This document shows, one piece after another, positions 22,907 to 33,479 of a stretch of DNA of 64,000 nt (positions within the stretch are counted from its first letter, which is position 1; each line of letters begins with the position of its first letter). The notes under the pieces were generated by a model. It had not been told where the DNA came from, did not search any database, and worked only from the letters and a program-made list of their open reading frames with translations. This DNA comes from Roridomyces roridus (taxonomy: Eukaryota > Basidiomycota > Agaricomycetes > Agaricales > Mycenaceae): the NCBI GenBank assembly GCA_029378245.1, contig JARKIF010000020.1, forward strand, positions 496,001 through 560,000. Reading direction: 5' to 3'. A program made the translations under genes and the position numbers.

Positions 22907-23383
22907 ACGCAGTGCAAGCAATATCCGAAGCCAATTTGAGACATCTTCAGGGTGCAGGCGTCCTTCGTCAGATATCTTCCTGTGGCATCGGCAGCACTCG
23001 CATGGGCGGGTTGGAAGCCTCGCAGCAGTATTGGACGTTGAAGTTGCCTTTACCAATGTGCGTTGGTCGTGAATCAACTTCCATCGAAAACGAAATTCAT
23101 ACATGTGGGCTGCGTCGAAATCAGCTATCCGTCAAGTAGGTGTGAGTCGCCGCCTACCTGACAGGGACTCGGATCAGGGCAAGCGGGCAACTGGATACGG
23201 AGGTTCATCAGTATCAAGTCCGCCAGACGTGAATGCAGATACTCGCCGGCGCATTGCCACCTACACAGGATATCAATGAGCATTTAGAGAATACAGCTCC
23301 AGAGACGTACATCTGGTTTGGGCCAACGCTCCGACGGCGAGAGCCATAGCGAAGACTACGCTTGCGAAGAATTTGGTGAACAT
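22905..23383 (-). pseudogene. ssp-3, degenerate copy of the 8-Cys secreted protein gene
   Basis: Exon 1 (23311..23383) encodes the signal peptide MFTKFFASVVFAMALAVGALAQ. The 7-nt microexon CCCACAT and the CC-containing exon (NVQYCCEASNPP) are present, and a last exon (22905..22944) gives CLKLASDIACTA. Two faults are visible. Relative to ssp-5 there is a 1-nt deletion in the second exon (near 23240), which breaks the frame if that segment is retained. The donor after the CC exon reads GCGAGT instead of GTGAGT. A TATA box is intact on the minus strand at 23419-23426. Non-consensus splicing might still give a product, but decay is likelier. Confidence 0.55.
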
Positions 23384-24099
23384 AATTGTTGGTGTTCGAA
23401 TGTCGATGCCTGCGCCAGTTTTTATACGTGCGCGGTGGCGGGATGGCTATTTGAAGCAAATTTGATGAGGAAGACACAGCGCCTGACACGATTATATGAT
23501 TTATTGAATAGATGTGACAGGCCTCACCAATGTTTACCCACAGTGGCGTTGTCTGAATTGGTCCTTTCAGCATGCCATAGAATGGATGTTGCAATGGCGC
23601 GGGGCACGCCAGGTTTCGCCCTTCCAGTTGGGAGCGCGGGACCTGGATACTTATCTCTTCGATGTGGCCTGGATGTGGCATGAACACATACTTGTGATTC
23701 CCGCCGATGAGTACCATTGGGCTTTCAGAAATGTCAGACCACGGTACACGGGCGGAAGTTTTGCGGAAGTTGGTCCGTTCCAGAATATCTTCACAACGAG
23801 GTACATACGTAGGCGCTAGTTGGACGATTCAACTTTTACGGCACGGGATGGTGTTCAAATTCCCATTAGAGGCAAGCAGCGGCAGGAATGCGGATCAACA
23901 GTGTGTCAGTTGCAGTTGAAAGAAAATTGTCGGATTCAATTATGTAACCGTATGCAGCTACTGAGGGCAATGTGTTCGCCGTCATGGCGATCACGGGTCT
24001 CCCAATGTCAGGCTAGGATCAACAAAAAATTAAGATAGTCGAATTTTTTTGTACGTTGATTTGATGTTGATCTAGTAGAGGCGAACAAGTTCAAAATCC

Positions 24100-24311
24100 T
24101 GGGCTCAACAACGCATCTGCCCGCATCAATCAGCACAATCAACACGAAAGCCGACGATGCAATTCCTCGCAGATACAGGCCGATCGCGAGAGGCGCCGCA
24201 CTTGAAACAATGGTCATCAAATGGATATCGCTTCTGGGTGCAAATTTCAATCTTGACCTGGATAGCAGGTAGTGACTCGGGTGGACTGCGCCTCCCTATG
24301 GGATGATGCAC
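24100..24311 (-). pseudogene. ssp-like gene fragment
   Basis: The minus strand reads ICTQKRYPFDDHCFKCGASR and a tail GRCVVEPRILN that closely matches the last exon of ssp-6. The usual CC pair has become CG. No signal-peptide exon is attached. It looks like a 3' fossil left by tandem duplication. Confidence 0.45.
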
Positions 24312-24547
24312 AACAGGCTGAGGAGGCTACTCAAGTGTCCGCATGTGTCTGATGGTTGATCCAGATTTGATCGGCCTGTGACTGGCATCATGGTGTTCCA
24401 TACACACACTTCAAGCTTTATTCCAGTCTTTGCACACTTTACAGGCTACCAGATGCTAGATGCCCTCCTACGGAGCGCAAGCAATCAACAAGCGATATCC
24501 GAGTCCAATTCGAGGCACCTTCAGAGAGCTAGGTTAGATATAGGCCT

Positions 24548-24555
24548 GTGGCATC
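24548..24555. repeat. 8-bp target-site duplication, left
   Basis: GTGGCATC, repeated at 24917-24924 on the other side of the MITE. The MITE-free copy ssp-3 has this sequence once at the same place. Confidence 0.85.
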
Positions 24556-24916
24556 TAGTGATGGCCACGGGTAACCCGTGAGGTGCCGAGGACCCACCCG
24601 TACCCGTGCCCGCGCTTGACCCGTACCCGTGGTCGCGGGTACGGGTACCCGTCGGCTAGGCACGGGTGGCTGATCGCCGGTGTGCCGTGACTTCTGGCGG
24701 TTGCTGCACCGCTCTTTGGCGTTCAAAATGCAAGGTAAGGGTACAGTCAAATTTCTTGGCTCGATTTCAGCTCTCACAGGCGTCGCTTTCAGATACCAAA
24801 GACTCACGGGTGAGCCACGGGTGAGCCGGCGGGTTCGAGTCGCTGACCCGTACCCGTACCCGCCGCCACCCGTACCCGTGACCCGTCGCGGGTCATCGCA
24901 CCCGTGGCCATCACTA
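24556..24916. mobile_element. hAT-type MITE in the last intron of ssp-4
   Basis: 361 bp bounded by perfect inverted repeats of TAGTGATGGCCACGGGT and by an 8-bp duplication GTGGCATC (24548-24555 and 24917-24924). The 8-bp duplication and the TAGTG start are hallmarks of the hAT superfamily. The arms are filled with ACCCGT/ACGGGT hexamers in both orientations (subterminal repeats). No transposase frame. Neighbouring paralogues lack it, so the insertion followed the tandem duplication. Confidence 0.88.
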
Positions 24917-25879
24917 GTGGCATCGGCGGCACTCACCTGGGCGGGTCGAAAACCTCGCAGCAGTATTGAACGTTGAAGATGCCTTTATAAATGGCCGTTG
25001 GCTGTGACTCAACTGCCAGTCAAAACGAAATTCATACATGTGGGCTGCGTCGAAATCAGCTATCCGTTAGGTAGGAGTGAGTTGCCGCCTACCTGACAGG
25101 GACTCGGATCAGGGCAAGCGGGCAACTGAGTATTGAGGGTCATTAGTACCTAGTCCCCCAGACATGAATGCTCACTACTCGCCGGCGGATTGCCACCTAA
25201 GTAGGACATCAATGAGTATTTAGAAGAGATGAGAAGACACCTTCAGCGACGTACATCTGGTTTGAGCCAGCGCTCCGATGCCGAGAGACAAGGTTAACAG
25301 TGCACTTGCGAAGAACTTGGTGTACATATTTGGTGTTCGACCGTCGATGACTGCGCCAGTTTTATACGTGCGCGGTGGCGGCATTATTTGAAGCAAATTC
25401 AATGAAGAACACACAGCGCCGTTTACCCGATTCTCAGAACTCTGCTTGAATAGAGGCTACATGCCTCACCTGTGGTCCTTTACCCGAAGTGAGGTTGTTT
25501 GAAATTTGAATTGCCGAACAAGCAAGTCCTTTCAACATCCCACAGGGCGGGATGTTGTGATATTGCGGGGCACGCCGTGTTTCATCTTTCAATTCAGTGC
25601 GCGGGGATCTGGATACTTATCTCTTCACTGTCGCCTGGAAGCTCCCGCCGATGAGTACCCTTTCGAGAAATGTTAGACCACGGTGCATGGACGGAACCTA
25701 GCCCGTCCCAGAATGTTGAAGAATAAACGTGGCTTCATTGGGAAGATAAGATTCCGATCTTTTGAATAAATTATACATGGACGGAACGTCAACACTACAC
25801 TTGAAGCTTTATTACAACTCTTTGCACACTTTATGGGCTACCAAATGCTAAGGCTCTCCGTTTCTCCTGTACCTCGCCA

Positions 25880-26376
25880 TTAAATGCCTCTCTCAGCAAC
25901 GCAAGCAATATCCGAAGCCAATTCGAGGCATCTTCAGGGAGAAGGTATCAGACATCTGCCTGTGGATCGGCAGCACTCACCTGGGCGGGTTGAAGGCCTC
26001 GCAGCAGTATTGAACGTTGAAGTTGCCTGTACCAGTGTTTGTTGGTCGTGACTCAACTTCCATTGAAAACAAAATTCATACATGTGGGCTGCGTCGAAAT
26101 CAGCTATCCGTGGAATACATATGAGTGAGGACGTCGCCGCCTACCTGACAGGGACTTGGATCGGGGCAAGCGGGCATCTGAATAAGGAGGTTCATTAGTA
26201 TCAGGTCCTCCAGCCGTGAATGCCCACTACTCGCCGGCGGATTGCCACCTACACAGGACATCAATGAGCATTTAGAAGAGGTGAGAATAGAGCTCCAGAG
26301 ACGTACAACTTTGAGCCAACGCTCCGACGGCGAGAGCCATAGCGAAGACTACGCTTGCGAAGAACTTGGTGTACAT
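25880..26376 (-). CDS. Small secreted 8-cysteine protein ssp-5
   Basis: Rebuilt as complement(join(25880..25931, 25981..26026, 26092..26098, 26145..26248, 26307..26376)), 92 residues. Signal peptide MYTKFFASVVFAMALAVGAL. The segment 26145..26248 is read through as one exon here. Its first part looks like an intron in other copies (branch-like TACTAATGA, then CAG), but only read-through keeps the frame. The rest shows MPACPDPSPCQ, the 7-nt microexon CCCACAT, VQYCCEAFNPPR and CLELASDIAC, so all eight cysteines are present. A TATA box lies at 26411-26416 on the minus strand. The exon 2 boundary is the uncertain point. Confidence 0.6.
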
Positions 26377-27071
26377 GGTTAGTGTTCAACTCTCAATGAC
26401 TGCCCCAGTATTTATATGTGCGCGGTGGCGGCATGGCTATTTGAAGCACATTCGATGAGGAACACACGATTATATTATTTATTGAATCGATGTGACCTGC
26501 CTCACCAATGTTTACCCACAGTGGCGTTGTTTGAATTGGTTCTTTCAGCATCCCATAGACTGCATGTTGCGATGGGGCGGGCTGCGCCGGGTTTCACCCT
26601 TCCACTTGGGAGTGCGGGGACTTCGATACTTATCTCTTCAATGTGGCTTGAATGTGGCCTGGACGCGGCATGAACACATACTTGTGATTCCCGCTGATGA
26701 GTACCATTGGGCTTCCAGAAATGTCAGACCACGGTACGCGGGCGGAACTTAGTTCATTCCAGAATATCGCAACGAGGTACATACGTACGGCTTGGACGGT
26801 TTAACTTTACGGCACGGGGTGGTGTTGAAATTGCCAGCAGCGGCAGGAATGCGGATCAACAGCGTGAGAGATTGACATCGGCGAACAGTGGCACCAGTCC
26901 AACGCAAGCAGGAAAATTATTACGATGGTTGAATCAAAGCCGTTTCACTTCGGATCAGATAAGTAGATCAATGATCATGATTAGTTTAAGCTGCGGTTTA
27001 AACAACATTATCGGATTCAATTAAGCATATGTAACTCCTGGGGGCAAATGCGTTCGCCGTCATGGCGATCA

Positions 27072-27546
27072 CTAGTTCAAAATCCTGGGGCAGAATCCAC
27101 CCTCAACAACACATCTTCCCGCATCAATCAGCACAATCAACACGAAAGCCGACAATGTAAACTCACCTGCTTCCAAGTGTGAAGCAGCAAAACTCGTCCC
27201 GTCCGCCTGTAGTATCCGTGGAATGAGTGAGAAGTAAATTAATATCCAGAAATGCATACACGGTGGCTGGGATCGCAATCAGTCAGTGATACAGGTCAAA
27301 TATATGTGAATGCAGCAAAGAACTCACGCAGGGAGGGAACGTCCGGCAGGCGGGCAACTGGGTTTCGTGGTGAGATCAGGAAGTTCAGACCCTCGAGTGA
27401 CTACGCACGGGTGGGTGTCCGCCTGTTGAGTGAATCAGTTATCTGTCTGTAGTGTTCGGGGCGAAGAAAAGATTACAAGGGATAGCTAACACACTGTTCG
27501 CCAGGGTAACGAGAAGGAGGGCGCTCGAGATGAGTTTGGAGTACAT
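27072..27546 (-). CDS. Small secreted 8-cysteine protein ssp-6
   Basis: Rebuilt as complement(join(27072..27114, 27167..27206, 27260..27266, 27328..27357, 27409..27422, 27477..27546)), 67 residues. Signal peptide MYSKLISSALLLVTLANSVL. Mature cysteines follow C-x7-C-x5-C-x2-C-x5-CC-x6-C-x6-C, with LPACRTFPPC and DEFCCFTLGSRC. The 7-nt microexon CCACCGT (27260-27266) has GATCCCAG before it and GTATGC after it. All phases agree with ssp-1. A TATA box sits 40 bp upstream. With ssp-1 and ssp-2 this is the best-preserved copy. Function unknown; secretion and disulfide bonding are inferred. Confidence 0.75.
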
Positions 27547-27585
27547 TGTTCCGATGGAGTGAAAGATCTCTGAGTTGAAGGGTGT

Positions 27586-27593
27586 CTTTTATA
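27586..27593 (-). promoter_or_regulatory. TATA box of ssp-6
   Basis: TATAAAAG on the minus strand, 40 bp before the ssp-6 ATG. Confidence 0.6.
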
Positions 27594-28696
27594 TGTGCAA
27601 GTCATAAATAATTGAGACTCAGGAAGCGGGGTTATGTGGCGCATAAATACATATGCATGAAATGCTCGACTTGAATTGCAATGTTCATCTAACCAAATCA
27701 TCAGACTCGCCACTAGCAGTGGTCGAGGAACTCAAGTCCATTTGAGCCGCCAGTCTTACTGCCGATCGCTCGTTCATCTAATCCAGTCGACAAATAGGGG
27801 ACGGGACGGTGGTGGTGGTGTCAAACCGCCAGTCTCGGTGGCCCGACGGGCAGGTCAAGGGCAGGTTCTTGCCTCGATGCAGGTCAAAGGCAGGTTCGAT
27901 TCTGATTCTCAGTTTCTGAAAATGGAAGTGCAATTTCAGTTACATGAAAATTAATACAATTCAGTCGCGGGATGCCATATGATTTGCTCTGGCTGTCCCG
28001 TCCTTTGAGGAGGACTCGCAGTGTGGTTCAAACCGTGGCGGCCGGAGCTTAGAGTTGATGCGTTGATGTCAAGGAGCATCATTGATCCGTTGCCATGGGA
28101 GCACGTGCCACGTCAATGCCTTCTTCCTCCTCGTCCAAGAGACCGCCCGCAGCCGCCCGCCGCTTCGGATCGAACAGCGAGGCCACTTCTATGACCCTTT
28201 TAGGATCGCCTCCCCCGGCGGAGAGGACTCGCGCCCGCCACTACTTGGTCTAAGACTCTAATACTACTCCACTCAGGGCCGCCTCGTTCGCACCAATCTC
28301 GATCCAGCATGCGGATGGCACCTGCTATACCCTACATCTTGTGCGCCCCGCAGGCTCTCCATCATCTCGTCCCACTCCACGTCGCACCATGTCCTTCGGA
28401 CTTGCTTGGTGCCACTCGCAAATCAGGATTCCGTATACCCCGTCAGCCCCTGTCCGACATGAGGCTCGGCTTGCCATTCAGTTCCAACGTTCAGTTTCAA
28501 CCGAGGAGGAGATATCAGCGCATCACCGAGTTCCCATGACCTGTGAGTGCCACGGTCCTGCGAAATGATTTGCTCTAACCTCAGAATGTATTGTGATAAA
28601 AAGGACCTAGTGGGCGTCATAGCACGCGACCCACGACACTTCGCATGACGGATGCTATCAAATACATTTAGTCCTGGCGTTCTCCCACATACCACC
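27594..28696. other. Intergenic region between ssp-6 and the F-box gene
   Basis: About 1.1 kb with no supportable gene. Bases 28080-28500 are GC-richer and may include 5' leader of the F-box gene. Confidence 0.4.
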
Positions 28697-30415
28697 ATGA
28701 CGGTCTCCCTCGACCTCTTCCCCACCGAGCTCTGGCTTGAATGCTGGCTCTACGCTCCTAAACGGCGCCTTCGTCGTCTTTCACTTGTATGCCGTCTCTT
28801 CCGATCCCTCTGTCTCCCACTCTTGATCGAGGGTCAAACGGCCGACATTGCAGCACTCGCGGATGGATACAGTCGCCTCAATTGGATCCATCGCACTCAC
28901 GCTCTGCACCGCACGGCGGTGCGTTTAGACCGTCTGGCTGCATTGGGCGCCGATGGCCTCGCCTCCTCGGTGCGCGAGTGGACAGTTAGCTCTCCTCCGC
29001 CTCTACTTCACCAATGGACCATGCCTCCGAATGTACCCGCAGGCCTGTTCCTCACGATGCTCGGCATCCCGCCCATAGATCGGTTTGACGGGCTCCGCCA
29101 GCGAGTTCTCCAGAGGTTCTTTGCCAACATTGGGATATTTCGCAACCTCCGCTGTCTGTCCCTCAGGGGAATCTCGGTGAACGCGGATGCGCGTTGCACA
29201 TTAGCGGCGCTTCTCAATCTGGCGGAGCTCAGCCTCGATCGTTGCGATATAACCCCGCGTGACGGCATGTTGCTGAAGCTGCAGCGGTTCACGATCTCCG
29301 CTCCCGAGTACCGCGCCGCCCAACCCACAGCCACCGAGGCGCTCGAGATCGTCGACCCGCGCACGCTCACGCACCTCAATTTGCACTCTACCTGCGAAAC
29401 CCACGCCTTCCTCGCCGGATGCGGGCAGCCTGAATTCCCCCGCCTCATTTATCTCTCGCTTCATCCCCTTTTCGACGCGAACACTCTGCTCCTCCTGTTA
29501 GAGCGCTCCCCGCAGCTTCAATCCCTCATCCTCCGTTCTATCAGCCCGGGACTGGCTCTCGAGATCGACGCGAGCTTCGTCCCCGACCTCCACACGCTCA
29601 CGACGTCATTGAAACTTCTCCCAGCCTTCATGCATTTGCTGGCACTCCGCCGGGTCACCGTCGTCGCAAACTCAGACGAAACCATCCCCATCGAGGACTT
29701 CAAAGAGGCGTTCTCTGGGATTCTCGATATCAATCTCGGCCTCCGCTTCCTCACTCTCCCCGCGACGACGTGTACAGCTGAAGCACTGGCGTGCATCGCG
29801 ACGGTCTTCCCGGGCCTCACATCCCTCTCCATCAACATCTCCGAGCTGGTCCACGTCGTTGGTGGAATACACAAGGAGCCACGCTACCATGCGACACAAC
29901 GAGCACCGGTGCAAGCGGTAGAGCTTCAGCTGGATGACGAGAATGCGTTTGCGGGTGTATGTCCGGACGAGTTGTCGTCTGAATCCGAGGACGAGGATGA
30001 GGGTGCCCAGTCAACCCAAAGCCGTCGACCTGCACATAAATCCTTGTGGGCGGAGTACCCTGATGGGGTCGAGGTCGAGATTCCCCTCCCGGATAACCCT
30101 TCCGGGACCTATACAGTACGCTGCCCGATTTCACCTTTTAATAATGGGACACTAACCTTGAAACAGGACCTCCTCCGGCGTCTAGCCCACAACCTCATCG
30201 CCCTCCCATCGTCGCTCAAAATCCTCCACCTGATCATGCCCGGGTTGGTGGACATGAATACGTCTCGCCAGCACCGGAGTTGGTATCACACCGCGCAGGA
30301 AGAGGCTGTAGTAGCTGCCCTTGCGCGGCAGGGGCTTAGGGAGGTGAGACTTGCCAGGGGGGATTCGTGGAAGGTGTCGTCCGGGGGTGAGGTGGATCGA
30401 ATTTTGCGGTTATGA
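28697..30415 (+). CDS. F-box/LRR-type protein
   Basis: Rebuilt as join(28697..30115, 30167..30415), 555 residues. I chose the ATG at 28697 because it has a CACC Kozak context and directly precedes the F-box (DLFPTELWLECWLYAP, then LRRLSLVCRLFRSLCLPLL). An in-frame ATG at 28652 would add 15 residues. The 51-nt segment 30116-30166 (GTACGC, branch CACTAAC, AAACAG) is an in-frame intron. After the F-box, irregular leucine-rich repeats run to about residue 400 (for example NLRCLSLRGI, LAELSLDRCDI). An acidic SESEDEDEG stretch is followed by a C-terminal region. Typical of the large basidiomycete F-box families; by family, an SCF ubiquitin-ligase adaptor with unknown substrate. Confidence 0.85.
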   Translation: MTVSLDLFPTELWLECWLYAPKRRLRRLSLVCRLFRSLCLPLLIEGQTADIAALADGYSRLNWIHRTHALHRTAVRLDRLAALGADGLASSVREWTVSSPPPLLHQWTMPPNVPAGLFLTMLGIPPIDRFDGLRQRVLQRFFANIGIFRNLRCLSLRGISVNADARCTLAALLNLAELSLDRCDITPRDGMLLKLQRFTISAPEYRAAQPTATEALEIVDPRTLTHLNLHSTCETHAFLAGCGQPEFPRLIYLSLHPLFDANTLLLLLERSPQLQSLILRSISPGLALEIDASFVPDLHTLTTSLKLLPAFMHLLALRRVTVVANSDETIPIEDFKEAFSGILDINLGLRFLTLPATTCTAEALACIATVFPGLTSLSINISELVHVVGGIHKEPRYHATQRAPVQAVELQLDDENAFAGVCPDELSSESEDEDEGAQSTQSRRPAHKSLWAEYPDGVEVEIPLPDNPSGTYTVRCPISPFNNGTLTLKQDLLRRLAHNLIALPSSLKILHLIMPGLVDMNTSRQHRSWYHTAQEEAVVAALARQGLREVRLARGDSWKVSSGGEVDRILRL

Positions 30416-30662
30416 GGACGAGGAGAAATATACCCTGCGACTAACAGTATGTACAGTATTTGCTTAAATCGTTCTTCCGAGTCTTGGCAAAGCGCCGGCG
30501 TCGTCGATACTATGCGGCCCTAACCTCGAGCTTCTCTTGTTGATATGACGGGGGCGCGGAAAATACGCTCGTCGCTGGAGGCAGAGACCTCAAGCCCAAA
30601 TCGTAGATTCCATTCCATGTATGATGTAAAGTTACACTCACATAGAATGGAGCGCAAGAATA

Positions 30663-30671
30663 TTGAAAATC
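30663..30671. repeat. 9-bp target-site duplication, left
   Basis: TTGAAAATC, repeated at 32183-32191. Confidence 0.75.
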
Positions 30672-32182
30672 GGGTCTCGATAAATCGCCGCGCTGCTGCC
30701 GCGGCGGTAAGTGCGGTAGTGGCGCGGCAGTCAGCGCGGTACTGAATTCTCTCACATGTACTATTTGGGTGCTACTCTTCTCAGAAGCCTAGGGATTGGT
30801 GTATTGTGGATGGATAAAGTTGAATTGGGGTCCGAGGCACCCGTGATAAATCTGCACTCTGCCTTGGACAACCTTTGAAAAATCCCCTGCTTGTACTATT
30901 CGTCTAAATAGACCCATGAATCCTTTTGAACAAGGGACTGTAAACAGGCAGAGCTCAAATGAAGGACAAAACATGATTGCTTACGACTACTCGGCCTCGA
31001 ATGAGTTTTGAAAGGTCTCGTTAAATCAGGCAAGTGCGGTAGTCGCGGCACGGCGCGGTACCGCTAGTGGCGCGGCACTCGAAAAGTGCGGTAAAAAAAA
31101 TCTGCGGCGCGGTAATGTCGCGGTACCGCACTTCAGCGTGGTGATGGCGCGGCAGTGACAATGCGGTGGTGTGACAGCCGCGGCGGTAGTGGCGGCAGTC
31201 GACGCGGTGAACGCACAGGGGTGTCGGGACATTCCTCAGGTGAGTGAATGTTGCAGTGTAGAGCACAGTAGTAGGGGTTTGAATCAAAGTTATACGACCG
31301 AGGTACAGCCACCGCGGCAGTTGGCTTAAGGATTGCGGCACACAACAAAAATATAGTACTTTATGTTGAAGCACAATTCGATCCTGTACAGTGTGTGGAA
31401 TGGCCCACCGGTGACCGTTTTTGTCCAGGTTCATCGAGGCCAGAGATAAATCAATTTCAGTCAAACCGGGAATTTAGGGATTAGCCCGGGATTGGGCCTC
31501 CTCGGGGAGAACTAAACACATCGACAGCCACGAATCACGGCAGAATAGACTCTCGTTTCCCCTCCTCTTGCGGCAGTGTCAATTTATCTTCATTTTACTC
31601 GACCCACGAGAGTTCCCCGGACAGAGAGCATGTGCATATTTACGTTTCAACGAACATGCATCCAACTTCCAACTTACAGCGCCATTACGAACATGTTAAA
31701 TGCTTGTAGTCATCTGTTCACTCAGTCCAGATGAGCGACGCACCGTCGACGTCGAGAAATGTGCTTCAATGAAAAAGTCGGAATTGCACATTCCGAGCCC
31801 CGCTTCGAGGCAGCTATCCTTCGACCAGTTCTTCACCTCAGAAAAGAGCTCACAAGCACCTTTCTGGTCCCACTCATGAGAACTCGAAATTACAAGTCCG
31901 CCGCCCTGCGGGCCGGCTGAGGCTGCGGAAAAAGTTCGACTAGTTCAACTCCTAAATTTCCCCAATGTTGAGTCCCAGGCCTTATGCTCCCACTTTCCTC
32001 TTTGATTCCACTCGCTCTGGCGCCGATTTACAGGGAGTTGAAGATATTTTGAAACACCGCGGCAGTGGCGGCACTGACCCTACGTGACAACGCGGTAGTG
32101 TGACCAACTTGGCGGCACAGCGCGGTGCACCGCGGTAGCGGTAGCGGCAAAAGTGCGGCAGTGCGGCGATTTATAGGAGCCC
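30672..32182. mobile_element. 1.5-kb non-autonomous DNA transposon with GCGGTA-rich arms
   Basis: The left end GGGTCTCGATAAATCGCCGC matches the reverse complement of the right end (GGGCTCCTATAAATCGCCGC) with four mismatches. The unit is bracketed by a 9-bp duplication TTGAAAATC (or 8 bp, TGAAAATC). Both arms are packed with GCGGTA/GCGGCA words in both orientations (30690-30742, 31034-31210, 32050-32170), as in subterminal transposase-binding repeats. No transposase frame is present. The duplication length fits Mutator-like (8-11 bp) or hAT (8 bp) elements; the superfamily is not settled. Confidence 0.75.
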
Positions 32183-32648
32183 TTGAAAATCAGCCTGAAG
32201 GAGCGTGGAATGACATGGCATCGAAAGGAAATTTAAGGGAGGGAGAGGAGCTCTAGGGGCTGGCTCAGAAATACATACTTACCCAAGGACGGCTCGCCGT
32301 TGAGCAACGCCCGACGTCTTCTGCCCGAGCATCATCGACTTGAAACGCGGGCATGACGATGGACGTTATTTTAGTTCAACGGAAGTTGAAACTTGGCTGC
32401 CGACGCCAAGATAACAGCGCGCTGATCGACGCCGGCATGTTGTGCCGATCCTCGTGGTACCCCAGCGGTACCCATTCGGCGAGGCAGTTGGTGAAATCAA
32501 GTATTGGTACTCATGACTGAACATGCAGTCTGGCAAACGAGTGAGCTCGATTGGCCGCCAAAGTCCAAGGTCTACCGCTGAAGGAAAACAAACACACGAA
32601 AAACACAAGAAAAAAAAATAGCATAGCAAAAGTCCCTCCTCGGCCTCG

Positions 32649-33479
32649 TCAAGATCGTGGACTTTGTACATCCGACACAGACTCGGACTCGGCGTCGACG
32701 CGCGTGCCCACTGGGCCTGGATCGTCTGTCAGAACGTGTGCGTCTGCAATGCTCCGTCTCCTGCCCTCCTCCTCCTCCTCCCCCGGATCTTTCTCCAGAT
32801 ACGACGGCGGGCGCGGAAAATAAGGAGGCGGGGGCGGGCAGAGCAACCCCGCCTCGCCAAGCGTGACCTGGCTATCAAATAGCAAGATGATATTGCGCTG
32901 TAAATCCAAATCCCGCCCCCGTTCCCGCTCGCGATCCGTCCTTGGTGGGGTGTTGTGGTAGCTGCGCAGAAAACTCGCGAGACCGAGCAAGAGGGCGAGG
33001 GCGAGGAAGATGATGAGGACGAATGTCGCCACTGTGATGGCTTCCATGACTGGGCCGCGGTGGTTGGGGTGGGGGTGGGGCGTTCGGGCGGTGGATGTAA
33101 CGTTGCGGAAGCGCGACTCGGGCTGCTCTGTGATAGCGAGCCTCGCATATTGTCGTCGGGGATGGTTGGAAGAATCCCGAGGGAATGCAGCGCAAGAACT
33201 TGGGACCCATGGGCAACTGAGATCCTCCCTCGAGCCACACACGCCACTCACGAAGTAAGAGCTTGAATGGTGTAAATGAGAAATAGTAGGTTGTATCCCA
33301 TTCTTGAGGCTTGCAAAGACAAAAAAAGTGAGTGAAGGAAAGAGGGCAGAAGCAGTTGAGAAGAACAAGACAAGATAAGACACAAAAATAGAGGAAGGAA
33401 ACTCGCCATCGTCGCACTCCACGTTTTCGAGCTTCTCACGGGGTATCATGGCCGTAAAAGTCTCAGGAAATGCCGTCAA
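32649..33479 (-). CDS. Putative single-pass membrane protein with PPxY motifs
   Basis: A 276-residue frame. Its C-terminal part is convincing: a membrane helix (ITVATFVLIIFLALALLLGL), then a basic segment, then a Pro-rich acidic tail containing PPPPPYF and RPPSYLEKD, which give two PPxY motifs. In fungi PPxY motifs on membrane proteins usually bind WW domains of Rsp5/Nedd4 ubiquitin ligases, so an adaptor or sorting role is plausible. The N-terminal half (33100-33479) contains likely introns (for example a GTGAGT at about 33252) and is not resolved. Upstream, 33480-33730 may hold a luminal exon with several cysteines. A minimal start is the ATG at 33047, just before the helix. Confidence 0.5.
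   Translation of the reverse strand: MTAFPETFTAMIPREKLENVECDDGEFPSSIFVSYLVLFFSTASALFPSLTFFVFASLKNGIQPTISHLHHSSSYFVSGVCGSREDLSCPWVPSSCAAFPRDSSNHPRRQYARLAITEQPESRFRNVTSTARTPHPHPNHRGPVMEAITVATFVLIIFLALALLLGLASFLRSYHNTPPRTDRERERGRDLDLQRNIILLFDSQVTLGEAGLLCPPPPPYFPRPPSYLEKDPGEEEEEGRRRSIADAHVLTDDPGPVGTRVDAESESVSDVQSPRS

Larger units (their letters stand above)
24485..25327 (-). pseudogene. ssp-4, 8-Cys secreted protein gene interrupted by a MITE
   Basis: Exon 1 (25255..25327) encodes MYTKFFASALLTLSLGIGAL. Exon 3 (25093..25125) gives LPACPDPSPCQ. The microexon is 25038..25044, the CC exon 24937..24982 (FNVQYCCEVFDPPR) and the last exon 24485..24518 (CLELDSDIAC). A 361-bp MITE sits in the last intron, about 20 nt from the donor, and may or may not disturb splicing. 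The segment 25126..25196 holds an in-frame TAG if retained, and no phase-0 donor is visible, so this copy is probably not translated fully. Confidence 0.5.

Noticed and set aside
24556..24916. Protein-coding frames within the MITE
   Set aside because: They arise from the ACCCGT/ACGGGT hexamers and lie within precise TIR and TSD boundaries.
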